NCBI RefSeq assembly: GCF_042666505.1
Contig: NZ_JBHTDN010000001.1
Location: 1,240,001-1,304,000, forward strand
DNA length: 64,000 nt
Direction: 5' to 3'
From: Parapedobacter sp042666505
GTDB taxonomy: Bacteria; Bacteroidota; Bacteroidia; Sphingobacteriales; Sphingobacteriaceae
Both the position numbers and the translations under genes were made by a program. This document shows, piece after piece, positions 43,805 to 52,088 of this stretch. Below the pieces are notes generated by a model, which had not been told where the DNA came from, did not search any database, and saw only the letters and a program-made list of their open reading frames with translations. Position 1 is the stretch's first letter. Each line of letters opens with the position of its first letter.

Positions 43805-44815
43805 TTAGAAAAATCGCGGGCTCAGTATCCGCGGTGCTTTTGGGCCGAAAGTAACACCCAGTGTTATTTCATGCGATCCGTTCTGTACGTTCGACAGGCG
43901 ACTGACAATGTGATCATACGAATACCCAATTCGTAATGAATGAGTCACATAAATCTGAGTGATCGCAGAAAACGAATTACGACCGCTGAGGCTGTTGCCG
44001 CTTACGCGATTGTACTCACGTTCGAAAACCGTCACACCTGTTCGCCATCCAGCCCCTAGCCAGAAGCGGTCACCAAAGATGAACATTGCATTTAGATCAA
44101 GGCTAGTCGGCCCGTTGAAATCTTCTTTAACCAACAGGCTCGGTCTCAACTTGAGCCCCTGAGAAAGATCAAACAACGCGCCACCGATGAAATACAGGTG
44201 CCGTTTACGGCGTATGTTATCGGTTGTTGTGTTGTCCCACCGAAAAATATTATTGCTTTGGTCGCCTGACAATAAATCCATTACCGATATGCCCGCATAC
44301 CATTTCGGGTTATAGTAATATACACCAAAGCGAATATCTGGCACCCAGTTACTGATTTTTCCAGCTGGTAGTACCTGATCTCCTCCGTCAACGGGATCAA
44401 GCATTGCGCCGTCAAGACTATATTGAGTCACGCCGGCACCGATGCCGAAACTCAGCCGCTGGGTATCCTCTTCATTTAGCCGCAAGCGGAAGGCATAATT
44501 GGCGTAGGCCGAAGTCGCGGATTGCGGCCCCAATCTATCTGCCGTGATCTGCATCCCGACACCGTGCCGTTTGTTTATCGGGTCGGCAAGTCCATCTATC
44601 GACAGCAGACCTGTCTGGGGAGCCCCTTTAAGTCCCACCCACTGACTCCGCAGCCCCAATTGGCCGAACCACTCTTCTTTATATCCCGTGTACGCGGGGT
44701 TCACACTCATCGAATTAAATATGTATTGCGTGAACTGAATGTTTTGCTGGGCATGTGCTTTCCATGCTGCACTGATACCAACTGCGAACACTACCGATTT
44801 TATAATGTGCTTCAT
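43805..44815 (-). CDS. PorP/SprF family type IX secretion membrane protein
   Basis: A 336-residue outer-membrane beta-barrel protein with signal peptide (VVFAVGISAAWKAHAQ). The family hallmark follows: QNIQFTQYIFNSMSVNPAYTG. Alternating strands run to the C-terminus. SprF-like proteins are needed for secretion or surface attachment of a specific T9SS adhesin encoded next to them. Here the adhesin gene is 46 nt upstream, so this is the probable dedicated partner. Confidence 0.9.
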   Translation of the reverse strand: MKHIIKSVVFAVGISAAWKAHAQQNIQFTQYIFNSMSVNPAYTGYKEEWFGQLGLRSQWVGLKGAPQTGLLSIDGLADPINKRHGVGMQITADRLGPQSATSAYANYAFRLRLNEEDTQRLSFGIGAGVTQYSLDGAMLDPVDGGDQVLPAGKISNWVPDIRFGVYYYNPKWYAGISVMDLLSGDQSNNIFRWDNTTTDNIRRKRHLYFIGGALFDLSQGLKLRPSLLVKEDFNGPTSLDLNAMFIFGDRFWLGAGWRTGVTVFEREYNRVSGNSLSGRNSFSAITQIYVTHSLRIGYSYDHIVSRLSNVQNGSHEITLGVTFGPKAPRILSPRFF

Positions 44816-44861
44816 AGCTTTTGTTTTTATAATCGAATATTTATTTTAGGGTAAACCGATA

Positions 44862-47800
44862 TTATTGCCGTTTGATTAATACCCATCCCGCATATCGTTC
44901 CCGGACTGATCCATCATGGGTGATGATCACGTAATAATAGGTACCTTCGTTCAGTCCTTGTCCGCTCCAGTCATTCCGGTAATTGTAATTGCGGTACACT
45001 TCGTTGCCCCAACGGTTCACTACCGTAATTTCTACACGATCAAAGCCTTCAATTCCTACGATTTCAAAAACATCGTTACGTCCATCACCATTGGGTGTAA
45101 ACACATTCGGAATCTTGAATTGCCGAGCTTTTACCTCAACGGTAATAGTTGCCACATTTGACACCAAACCATTTTCATCGGTTACCTCGTACCTTACCGT
45201 GCTGGTACCTGTGAAATTTTCGGCAGGCTCGAACGTGACAATTCCTAAGGCGTTTACGGAATAACGTCCTTCTCCGGGGATGGAAACCATACTTACCCGA
45301 TTGCCGGCTTCATCAATCAATTTGACCGTAGACGGCACGATTGGACTGCTGCCCGCCTGATCATTGCTTAATACTGGAATGGTTACGGCCTGACCATATG
45401 GTGTAATGGCATGGTCATCTATCGCCGTAGGCGCGATTTCTGCCGCCACACCTTCGACGATGATGGCAATTGTTCCCTCGTTTGACTCCAGACCGTTTTC
45501 ATCTTCGACGGTGTATTTTATCGTACTATTTCCGACGTAATTTGCATCCGGCGTAAAGGTTACCTTACCGTCTGTGCCCACCGTATATGTACCTTCTCCG
45601 GCTAGGGTCACCGTGGTTACTTTGTCTCCGGTTGATGGATCAATTAGACGGACGGACCCTGGAACCAATGGGCTGCTACCCTCTGTGTCGTTTGCCAACA
45701 CCGTGATCGTAATCGGCTCACCTTGGTTGGTATTTCCTTGGTCGTCATTGGCCGTCGGTCCGGTAATCACGGGAACTTCAGGAGATTCCGGATGCTCTAT
45801 TTCCGGATCGTCTGGGTTGCCACCCGTTACTGTGGCCACGTTTCTTATCGCATCCACACCATCAAGTTCTTCGACTACCTTTACTTTGAAGGTCACCACC
45901 ACCTCTTTACCAAATGGGACATCGATTGTCCAACTCAGTATACCGTTGGCTAATTCGCCGCCATGGGTTGCACTGCCTGCTACATAGGTCGTATGAGCAG
46001 GAATTTCATCTTCAATGGTGATTCCTTTGTAATCTTCTGCGCCTGTATTTTTTACGCTGATGCGATAAGTCAGTTCCTCGCCCGCTTGGGCGTTGCCGTC
46101 TCCTGTTGCGTCCGACACGGTTTTAACGGATTCAAACTGCTTTCCCGAATTTGTCGGTGTCTCGGTTTCCGGTTCCTCGGGGGTCTCCGGATCTTCGCCC
46201 GTTACCTTCGCCACGTTGCGGATGCTGGCAATATCCGTCAGGTCCTCGGCCACTACAACCGTGAAGCTGACTTCACGTGATTCGCCGAAAGGAACATCAA
46301 TTGCCCAGGTCAATGTGTTACCGGTAACCGTGGCGCCTTCGCTCGCGCTGCCCGCTTTGTAAGTCGTATTCGCCGGGATGTTATCTGAAACGGTAATGCC
46401 ATCGTAGTCGACGTCACCCGTGTTGGTAACCGTAATCGTATAGGTCAGCTCCTCGCCTGCCTTCACGGATTGCTTGTCCGCGGATTTGGCGGCCGTGAAT
46501 GATTTCGCAGGGTCCGTCGGTGTCTCGGTTTCCGGCTCCTCGGGGGTCTCCGGATCTTCGCCTGTTACCTTCGCCACGTTGCGGATGCTGGCAATATCCG
46601 TCAGGTCCCCGGCCACTACAACCGTGAAGCTGACTTCACGTGATTCGCCGAAAGGAACGTCAATTGCCCAGGTCAATGTATTACCGGTAACCGTGGCGCC
46701 TTCGCTCGCGCTGCCCGCTTTGTAAGTTGTATTCGCCGGGATGTTATCTGAAACGGTAATGCCATCATAGTCGACGTCACCCGTGTTGGTAACCGTAATC
46801 GTATAGGTCAGCTCCTCGCCTGCCTTCACGGATTGCTTGTCCGCGGTTTTGGCGGCCGTGAATGATTTCGCAGGGTCCGTCGGTGTCTCTGTTTCCGGTT
46901 CCTCGGGGGTCTCCGGATCTTCGCCCGTTACCTTCGCCACGTTGCGGATGCTGGCAATATCCGTCAGGTTCTCGGCCACTACAACCGTGAAGCTGACTTC
47001 ACGTGATTCGCCGAAGGGAACGTCAATTGCCCAGGTCAATGTGTTACCGGTAACCGTGGCGCCTTCGCTCGCGCTGCCCGCTTTGTAAGTCGTATTCGCC
47101 GGGATGTTATCTGAAACGGTAACGCCATCGTAGTCGACGTCACCCGTGTTGGTAACCGTAATCGTATAGGTCAGCTCCTCGCCTGCCTTCACGGATTGCT
47201 TGTCCGCGGATTTGGCGGCCGTGAATGATTTCGCAGGGTCGGTCGGTGTCTCGGTTTCAGGTTCCTCGGGGGTCTCCGGATCTTCGCCCGTTACCTTCGC
47301 CACGTTGCGGATGCTGGCAATATCCGTCAGGTCCTCGGCCACTACAACCGTGAAGCTGACTTCACGTGATTCGCCGAAGGGAACGTCAATTGCCCAGGTC
47401 AATGTGTTACCGGTAACCGTGGCGCCTTCGCTCGCGCTGCCCGCTTTGTAAGTTGTATTCGCCGGGATGTTATCTGAAACGGTAATGCCATCATAGTCGA
47501 CGTCACCCGTGTTGGTAACCGTAATCGTATAGGTCAGCTCCTCGCCTGCCTTCACGGATTGCTTGTCCGCGGTTTTGGCGGCCGTGAATGATTTCGTAGG
47601 GTCGGTATCGATACGAACGGAAGGGCGCTGTGGTTCACTTAGTTCCGTACTAGTAACGGTAGCGACATTCTCAATTTGATCGATACCTGTCAGGTTATCC
47701 GTAACCACTACGACAAAATCAACCGCGACCTGCGAGTGCGCAGGAACTTTTACATCTTTCCAAGTAATAAGGTTAACGCCATCGTAATCACCTTCGAAAC

Positions 47801-49907
47801 TGCTAACGAACGCGGTATGCTGCGGAATTTCGTCAGTTACCGTCACCACAATGTCCCGGTCGTAGGCATTATTTATCTGAATGCTATAGGTTAATTGTTC
47901 GCCGGCCTGTGCCAATCCATCGTTGTTTTTATCTACAACCGTTTTTTGGCTGGTTAAATCACAGTCGTCCGCAATCAAAACGGCTACGGGTTCCGTATAG
48001 GCTTCACATTCCAATCCCTCCAGCGTAGAAATGGCTACTCGTCTGAAAAATGTCTTTCCGCCTACGGTCGAAGGTGCATACGAGGCCTCCGTAGCTCCGG
48101 CGATGACTTCCCAAACAGCTTCGTCTATACTGATTTCCCAGCGATAGCTTACGATACCAACCCCGCTTGCGTCCACTGTAGACGCAAGGATCGCGGGGAC
48201 GGTACCGAGGCAAGTTGTTTGATTACCATTTATCGCACCAGCATTGACATCATTGATCTTCACGGTTACCGCGAGGCGTTCCGCACTCTCGCAACCGTCG
48301 ACGGTTTGCGTAGCATAATAGATCTCGCCGTCAAGCAGCGCTTCGTTGGGCGCCAGCAAAGTACCGGAGGCATCGTACCACCGGATATCCGTTCCACTAG
48401 CGATCAAATCAGCGATTGTAGGAGCATCTATCGCACAAAAAACCTGAACTTGCTCGGAAGCAACCGGGGCAGGTACGACGGTTACTTTCACCTCGACCGC
48501 ATCCGAAAACCCTTGTCCTACACAATTATCTTTTATGGCTTGTACACGGTACCGGGTTGTCTCTTGCAATGGTCCTGTGTTCAATATGAAACTCGACTCA
48601 TTTTCAACGGTCGCCCATTCCCCGTTGGTAGAAGTATTCTCATATTGCCACAGATATTCATAATCTTTGGCATCCGTTCCGTCGAGAATGGACGCCTGAA
48701 GTGCAGAAGCGTCTCCCTCACAGACGGTAATTGGCACGGCTTCAATGACTGGAATATGATCATATACTCGCAATAAAATTGCATTGGACACTGTTCGGCA
48801 GTTCTTGTTGGTGAGCGTCAAAGGATCGCCCGCCGCAATCACTCGGTACTCATAATTATCATCTTCCAACGCAGCCGGAAAGGTAAAGGTATATCGGTTG
48901 TCAGCGATCGGCCCCACCGCACTTCCCACATTCTCAAAATCATTGCCTTCCAGATCGTTTCCTTCAGCATTGATTTTACGACGTTGCAATTGGTAATAAT
49001 AGCGATTATATGCGCCCTGACTTACTTCAACATTGTACGCTACATCATAGCCGACACAAACCTCTTTAGAATAATTGCTTAGCAAGGTAATCGGCGGCCC
49101 CATTGGTCTGAACGTAATGTCATCGATAGCCAGGTCATTTCCCCTGAATTCTTCGACAGCATTCCTGATTTGCAATCGGATTGTGCTGACATTTGCTGGC
49201 ATATCAAAGTCCATTTTCAATTCATACCAAGTATTCTTTTTTAAAATATCAGAATCGTCCGTGGTATGCGTTGCGATCGGAGAAACAGCACCGCCATTGC
49301 TCACATATGCCTCGTTATCGTATATATCAAGTGTAATCTTCGGTTTTGGTAAATTGTTTTCCCTATTGATATCCTTGACCCATACTGAAAATTGGAATTT
49401 AGTGCCGGCACACAAATTTTCGACGATACGATCAAAGTATAAAGTTGTCGACGAGTGGGCATCTACCAAGAGCATATACCCTTTTCCTGTGTTCGTCGTG
49501 TGATCGTAACCGGTATAGAAGTAGGAGTTTTTATATCCGGACGAATTGGTCGCGATCGAATACGAACCCATTTTAACGTTATTATCGATAAATCTTGGCC
49601 CCCAATTCGGGTTTCCCCAAGTGCCATACTGAGGTGGCACGTGGGCTGGTGTATAGAACAGTAAAGATTGGATGTAATCGATACGTTCATTTTTAAAAAC
49701 AACCGTGTTTTCGCCGTTATAACCGTTAAATGAATATGAGGTTCCATTACCTCCCGGACCGGTTGTTGCGTTACCGAAATCTTCAACAAAGAGTGGATCC
49801 CCCAAGCTGGGTGCCTGGGAAAAACTCTGGGTAGCTCCAAAAAGTAACCCCAATAGTATGAGTACACTCAAAAGCTCGCCCTTACTAAAACGTATAATAT
49901 TTCTCAT
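44862..49907 (-). CDS. giant T9SS type-B surface protein with DUF11 repeats
   Basis: A 1681-residue secreted adhesin-like protein. Signal peptide 1-31; a MAM/carbohydrate-binding-like beta region (about 35-270); Ig-like domains (about 280-645); six DUF11 modules. The first is divergent (about 648-768), four are nearly identical 121-residue copies (about 769-1252), and the sixth is divergent (to about 1375). Two cadherin-like ANDDQ/AIDDH domains follow (about 1380-1595), then a gliding-motility type-B sorting domain (about 1597-1681), opening IPNVFTPNGDGRNDVFEI and ending RYAGWVLIKRQ. The sorting domain marks export by the type IX system, and the DUF11 stack would be a stalk. Downstream are PorP/SprF and OmpA-family genes. 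An operator-like site lies 227 nt upstream. Confidence 0.92.
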   Translation of the reverse strand: MRNIIRFSKGELLSVLILLGLLFGATQSFSQAPSLGDPLFVEDFGNATTGPGGNGTSYSFNGYNGENTVVFKNERIDYIQSLLFYTPAHVPPQYGTWGNPNWGPRFIDNNVKMGSYSIATNSSGYKNSYFYTGYDHTTNTGKGYMLLVDAHSSTTLYFDRIVENLCAGTKFQFSVWVKDINRENNLPKPKITLDIYDNEAYVSNGGAVSPIATHTTDDSDILKKNTWYELKMDFDMPANVSTIRLQIRNAVEEFRGNDLAIDDITFRPMGPPITLLSNYSKEVCVGYDVAYNVEVSQGAYNRYYYQLQRRKINAEGNDLEGNDFENVGSAVGPIADNRYTFTFPAALEDDNYEYRVIAAGDPLTLTNKNCRTVSNAILLRVYDHIPVIEAVPITVCEGDASALQASILDGTDAKDYEYLWQYENTSTNGEWATVENESSFILNTGPLQETTRYRVQAIKDNCVGQGFSDAVEVKVTVVPAPVASEQVQVFCAIDAPTIADLIASGTDIRWYDASGTLLAPNEALLDGEIYYATQTVDGCESAERLAVTVKINDVNAGAINGNQTTCLGTVPAILASTVDASGVGIVSYRWEISIDEAVWEVIAGATEASYAPSTVGGKTFFRRVAISTLEGLECEAYTEPVAVLIADDCDLTSQKTVVDKNNDGLAQAGEQLTYSIQINNAYDRDIVVTVTDEIPQHTAFVSSFEGDYDGVNLITWKDVKVPAHSQVAVDFVVVVTDNLTGIDQIENVATVTSTELSEPQRPSVRIDTDPTKSFTAAKTADKQSVKAGEELTYTITVTNTGDVDYDGITVSDNIPANTTYKAGSASEGATVTGNTLTWAIDVPFGESREVSFTVVVAEDLTDIASIRNVAKVTGEDPETPEEPETETPTDPAKSFTAAKSADKQSVKAGEELTYTITVTNTGDVDYDGVTVSDNIPANTTYKAGSASEGATVTGNTLTWAIDVPFGESREVSFTVVVAENLTDIASIRNVAKVTGEDPETPEEPETETPTDPAKSFTAAKTADKQSVKAGEELTYTITVTNTGDVDYDGITVSDNIPANTTYKAGSASEGATVTGNTLTWAIDVPFGESREVSFTVVVAGDLTDIASIRNVAKVTGEDPETPEEPETETPTDPAKSFTAAKSADKQSVKAGEELTYTITVTNTGDVDYDGITVSDNIPANTTYKAGSASEGATVTGNTLTWAIDVPFGESREVSFTVVVAEDLTDIASIRNVAKVTGEDPETPEEPETETPTNSGKQFESVKTVSDATGDGNAQAGEELTYRISVKNTGAEDYKGITIEDEIPAHTTYVAGSATHGGELANGILSWTIDVPFGKEVVVTFKVKVVEELDGVDAIRNVATVTGGNPDDPEIEHPESPEVPVITGPTANDDQGNTNQGEPITITVLANDTEGSSPLVPGSVRLIDPSTGDKVTTVTLAGEGTYTVGTDGKVTFTPDANYVGNSTIKYTVEDENGLESNEGTIAIIVEGVAAEIAPTAIDDHAITPYGQAVTIPVLSNDQAGSSPIVPSTVKLIDEAGNRVSMVSIPGEGRYSVNALGIVTFEPAENFTGTSTVRYEVTDENGLVSNVATITVEVKARQFKIPNVFTPNGDGRNDVFEIVGIEGFDRVEITVVNRWGNEVYRNYNYRNDWSGQGLNEGTYYYVIITHDGSVRERYAGWVLIKRQ
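46153..47604. repeat. four tandem 363-bp repeats in the adhesin gene, organised as two dimers
   Basis: Copies at 46153-46515, 46516-46878, 46879-47241 and 47242-47604 differ at only a handful of bases. Copies 1 and 3 from the left share gcggattt, catcgtag and aagtcgta; copies 2 and 4 share gcggtttt, catcatag and aagttgta. The array therefore looks like a 726-bp pair duplicated once. Each unit encodes one DUF11 module, and the period keeps frame. Confidence 0.95.
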
Positions 49908-50133
49908 ATCGATTTATAATTACCCATTATTCCATAAATTGCCTGACCGATAATAGTTACATCGATGATCGTCTGCCAATCCCTGATTTGCGTTGCTAAG
50001 AATAATCATAGATGTCTGTACGTCGCCTGATTGCGGTTCGCTTTCAGTTGACGGGCCAAAGAGAAATATTTAACAGGCGATCGACAACCGAGTGTAAATG
50101 AACGACAGGAAAATGTATGTGAACAGAAGATTC

Positions 50134-50151
50134 TGTAGAAGAATAACTACA
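50134..50151. promoter_or_regulatory. inverted repeat TGTAG-N8-CTACA, site 4
   Basis: TGTAGAAGAATAACTACA, with an extra C/G pair outside, is an exact copy of the motif found in the EPS locus. It lies 8 nt beyond the stop of the LuxR-type gene and 227 nt upstream of the adhesin start. The only -7-like box is weak (TCTCTTTG, 50057-50064 on the minus strand), 82 bp away centre to centre. The rest of 49908-50133 shows no gene. Confidence 0.6.
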
Positions 50152-50159
50152 GGAATAGG

Positions 50160-50786
50160 TTACCGATAAATCTTCCAAAGAGCAATGAGGTCAGAAAGCG
50201 TCCTCGCTCCGGTCTTTTCAAAAATCCGCTTTTTATACGTGCTAATGGTAGTCTCTTTTAAATTCATCTGTTTGCTTATTTCGGTCAACGGAACCCCTCG
50301 GACGAGCCGTTCGATTATTTCGGTCTCACGCTTTGACAAGATATCGAAGGGACCATTCTTGTCCGATTCATCGTCGACAAACAAAGGAACATTCTGTTGA
50401 TTCCCAAAAAAAATGTCTCCGCGCAGCGCCGTTTTCATTGCCAAAATAATGCTTTCAATATTTGATTTTTTCACCAGAAAACCATTGGTGCCAAACGCAA
50501 GATATTTCGGACCATATATGGTTTCATCCAATTCGGAAAAAATAAGTATTCGAGTTTTCGGACTGATGGACTTGATATACTTTACCAAGCTTACCACATT
50601 GGCGCTATCTTCAATTTCTGCATCCAAAACAACTAAGTCGTACTGTTTTTTTGGAAGATCATCGAATGCCGACTGAAAATTCCGGGCTTCGCTGATAGCT
50701 GATAAGGGAAAATGCTGTTGCACGATCCATTTCATAGCTATGCCGACTATTTCGTGGCAATAGGTCAAAAAGATGTTGTGTTTCAT
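50160..50786 (-). CDS. orphan LuxR-type response regulator
   Basis: A 208-residue protein with a receiver-like domain (1-125) and a NarL/LuxR helix-turn-helix (about 145-208: LSKRETEIIERLVRGVPLTEISKQM, split here at the helix turn, then LKETTISTYKKRIFEKTG). D55 (YDLVVLDAE) is the possible phosphoacceptor and LVKKS carries the Lys, but the acidic pair is H11/E12, so phosphorylation may be atypical. No kinase is nearby. It ends just before site 4 and the adhesin gene. Its terminator-isolated position and the dyad beside it make it a candidate regulator of the TGTAG-N8-CTACA sites. Confidence 0.88.
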   Translation of the reverse strand: MKHNIFLTYCHEIVGIAMKWIVQQHFPLSAISEARNFQSAFDDLPKKQYDLVVLDAEIEDSANVVSLVKYIKSISPKTRILIFSELDETIYGPKYLAFGTNGFLVKKSNIESIILAMKTALRGDIFFGNQQNVPLFVDDESDKNGPFDILSKRETEIIERLVRGVPLTEISKQMNLKETTISTYKKRIFEKTGARTLSDLIALWKIYR

Positions 50787-50906
50787 GTACGCTAATTCCG
50801 CCGGTTTCCCACTGCATTTGATTCAAAATTACGTGGTTAAACAGGGACGAAAAAACAATTGCATGCAAACAACACAAAAATGTGTATGAACAACAAACAA
50901 AAAAAC

Positions 50907-50929
50907 CGCGCTTTTGGGGAGCGCGGTAA
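50907..50929 (-). terminator. rho-independent terminator after the 42-residue ORF
   Basis: ACCGCGCT and AGCGCGGT form a perfect 8-bp stem around TTTGGGG. On the minus strand it is followed by TTTTTTTGTTTGTT. It lies 28 nt after the stop of the small ORF at 50957 and isolates the sugar-oxidation side from the LuxR-type gene. Confidence 0.85.
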
Positions 50930-50956
50930 AAACAAAATGTTTTTATCAACCTAAAC

Positions 50957-51085
50957 CTATTCCTTTAACGCGAGTCCCTCCAATTTGTTGTCTGTTGTTG
51001 ATTTATTTTTTTGTGGAGATTCCATCATGCAAAGAATCGGTTGAGCAATCGACCACACGACGGTAAATAGCTCCTCGGCCGGCAT
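50957..51085 (-). CDS. 42-residue hypothetical protein
   Basis: The frame begins ATG at 51085 and ends TAG at 50957. The product starts MPAEELFTVVWSIAQPILCM and ends TTDNKLEGLALKE. It has a short amphipathic first half and a polar Lys/Thr/Asn-rich second half. A purine-rich GGGAAG lies about 8 nt before the ATG. It is 15 nt after the stop of the 93-residue gene and directly precedes a strong terminator, so it would be the last cistron of that transcript. No family is recognised; a chance frame in a 3' untranslated region is possible. Confidence 0.4.
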   Translation of the reverse strand: MPAEELFTVVWSIAQPILCMMESPQKNKSTTDNKLEGLALKE

Positions 51086-51100
51086 TGCTGCTTCCCGCTT

Positions 51101-51382
51101 TCAATATTCAATATCTAGGAGACTGCCTAAAGGTAAAACTACACCGTTTTTAATCTGCAATGCGTCTTCAGTAAGGGTCCAAACGGTTGTTTCTACACGT
51201 TTGGGCCCGTCCAGTGTCTGGAAAGTGATCGTCGCTTTTGATTTAAATTCATTTCCCAATCGTAAGGCGTTTTGCAATTTACTTTGCAGTTCCCTTGAAT
51301 GATTTTCCGATGCCCGTGTCAATTTATACTTCAGGATATCCTCCTTAGGTATTAATTCTGCACTTGTCATATTGATTGTCAA
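51101..51382 (-). CDS. conserved hypothetical 93-residue protein
   Basis: A small cytoplasmic protein: an N-terminal helix (KEDILKYKLTRASENHSRELQ would span it) followed by beta-rich ALRLGNEFKSKATITFQT, GPKRVETTVWTLTE and VLPLGSLLDIEY. It looks like a compact single-domain protein of a type common in Sphingobacteria, function unknown. It is separated by 87 nt from the gene upstream and followed by the 42-residue frame and a terminator. Confidence 0.7.
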   Translation of the reverse strand: MTINMTSAELIPKEDILKYKLTRASENHSRELQSKLQNALRLGNEFKSKATITFQTLDGPKRVETTVWTLTEDALQIKNGVVLPLGSLLDIEY

Positions 51383-51469
51383 TTTCGATCAACAATACTA
51401 CTGAAATCTTCACGCAATACCAATCACAGACACGAAAAATTGCAGTTACATGATGAGCCTCCCATTCTC

Positions 51470-52039
51470 TTAAGTTGCCCAGGCCTTATCCCCTTTTTTA
51501 TAGGGATAATCTCCATCGTATTTACCTGGAACCTGCACATAACGAAGTGCTTTTGTGGCACCCAGTTCTGAGGTAAAAAACCCAAGCAACGTTAATTGTT
51601 TAAACAAATTAAAATAGTGGTTGGGATCTGCCTCACCCTTATTCTTCTGATATTCCTTCGTTTCTTTATCAATCGCGTTTAACAGTTCGGTACGTTCTGT
51701 CGCATTTAGCTCCTGAAATTTCCGATTGAATTTTGCATTGGCGGCCTCGTCTATTTTACTCAGGCCGTCAACGAAGATGTCTTGTTCCTCTTTGGTATAG
51801 CAATCTCTTACCATGACGGGGATAAACGAGCCTACGCCAGCCTCTTTCGCACCGGGGCTACTTGTCGGAGGCAATATCGTGTCCGCTACATCTCCAAGAA
51901 AATCTACGGTTGCCGGATCAAATAGGCCCTCAACACTTTTCGTGGCCGTGCGGGTACATCCTTCCAAAAATAAATTGGCCCCCACGACAGCTCCTCCCAT
52001 AATCCAGGCTACTCTTGCCAAAGCTTCTCTTCTGTTCAT
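51470..52039 (-). CDS. gluconate 2-dehydrogenase subunit 3 family protein
   Basis: A 189-residue exported small subunit. The leader MNRREALARVAWIMGGAVVG has twin arginines, and the following LFLEGC could also be a lipobox. The body FLGDVADTILPPTSSPGAKEAGVGSFI is characteristic of the family, which forms a complex with GMC flavoproteins such as gluconate or glucoside 3-dehydrogenase. It follows the GMC gene by 49 nt, the usual pairing. Confidence 0.9.
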   Translation of the reverse strand: MNRREALARVAWIMGGAVVGANLFLEGCTRTATKSVEGLFDPATVDFLGDVADTILPPTSSPGAKEAGVGSFIPVMVRDCYTKEEQDIFVDGLSKIDEAANAKFNRKFQELNATERTELLNAIDKETKEYQKNKGEADPNHYFNLFKQLTLLGFFTSELGATKALRYVQVPGKYDGDYPYKKGDKAWAT

Positions 52040-52088
52040 GCTTGTCTATTTTTAATGTCTACTTGTAAGATGCACCCAATGGTGAGCA

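Noticed and set aside
46093..47451. Four similar plus-strand frames of about 83-89 codons inside the adhesin repeats
   Set aside because: They recur only because the underlying DUF11 repeat recurs; they are antisense shadows of the real gene.
46153..47604. CRISPR or transposon array
   Set aside because: Units are 363 bp, contiguous, in frame and without spacers, so they are protein-coding repeats.
50132..50152. Classical lux box
   Set aside because: The TGTA/TACA half-sites resemble a lux box but are 10 nt apart rather than 6, and no LuxI or autoinducer-binding LuxR domain is present.
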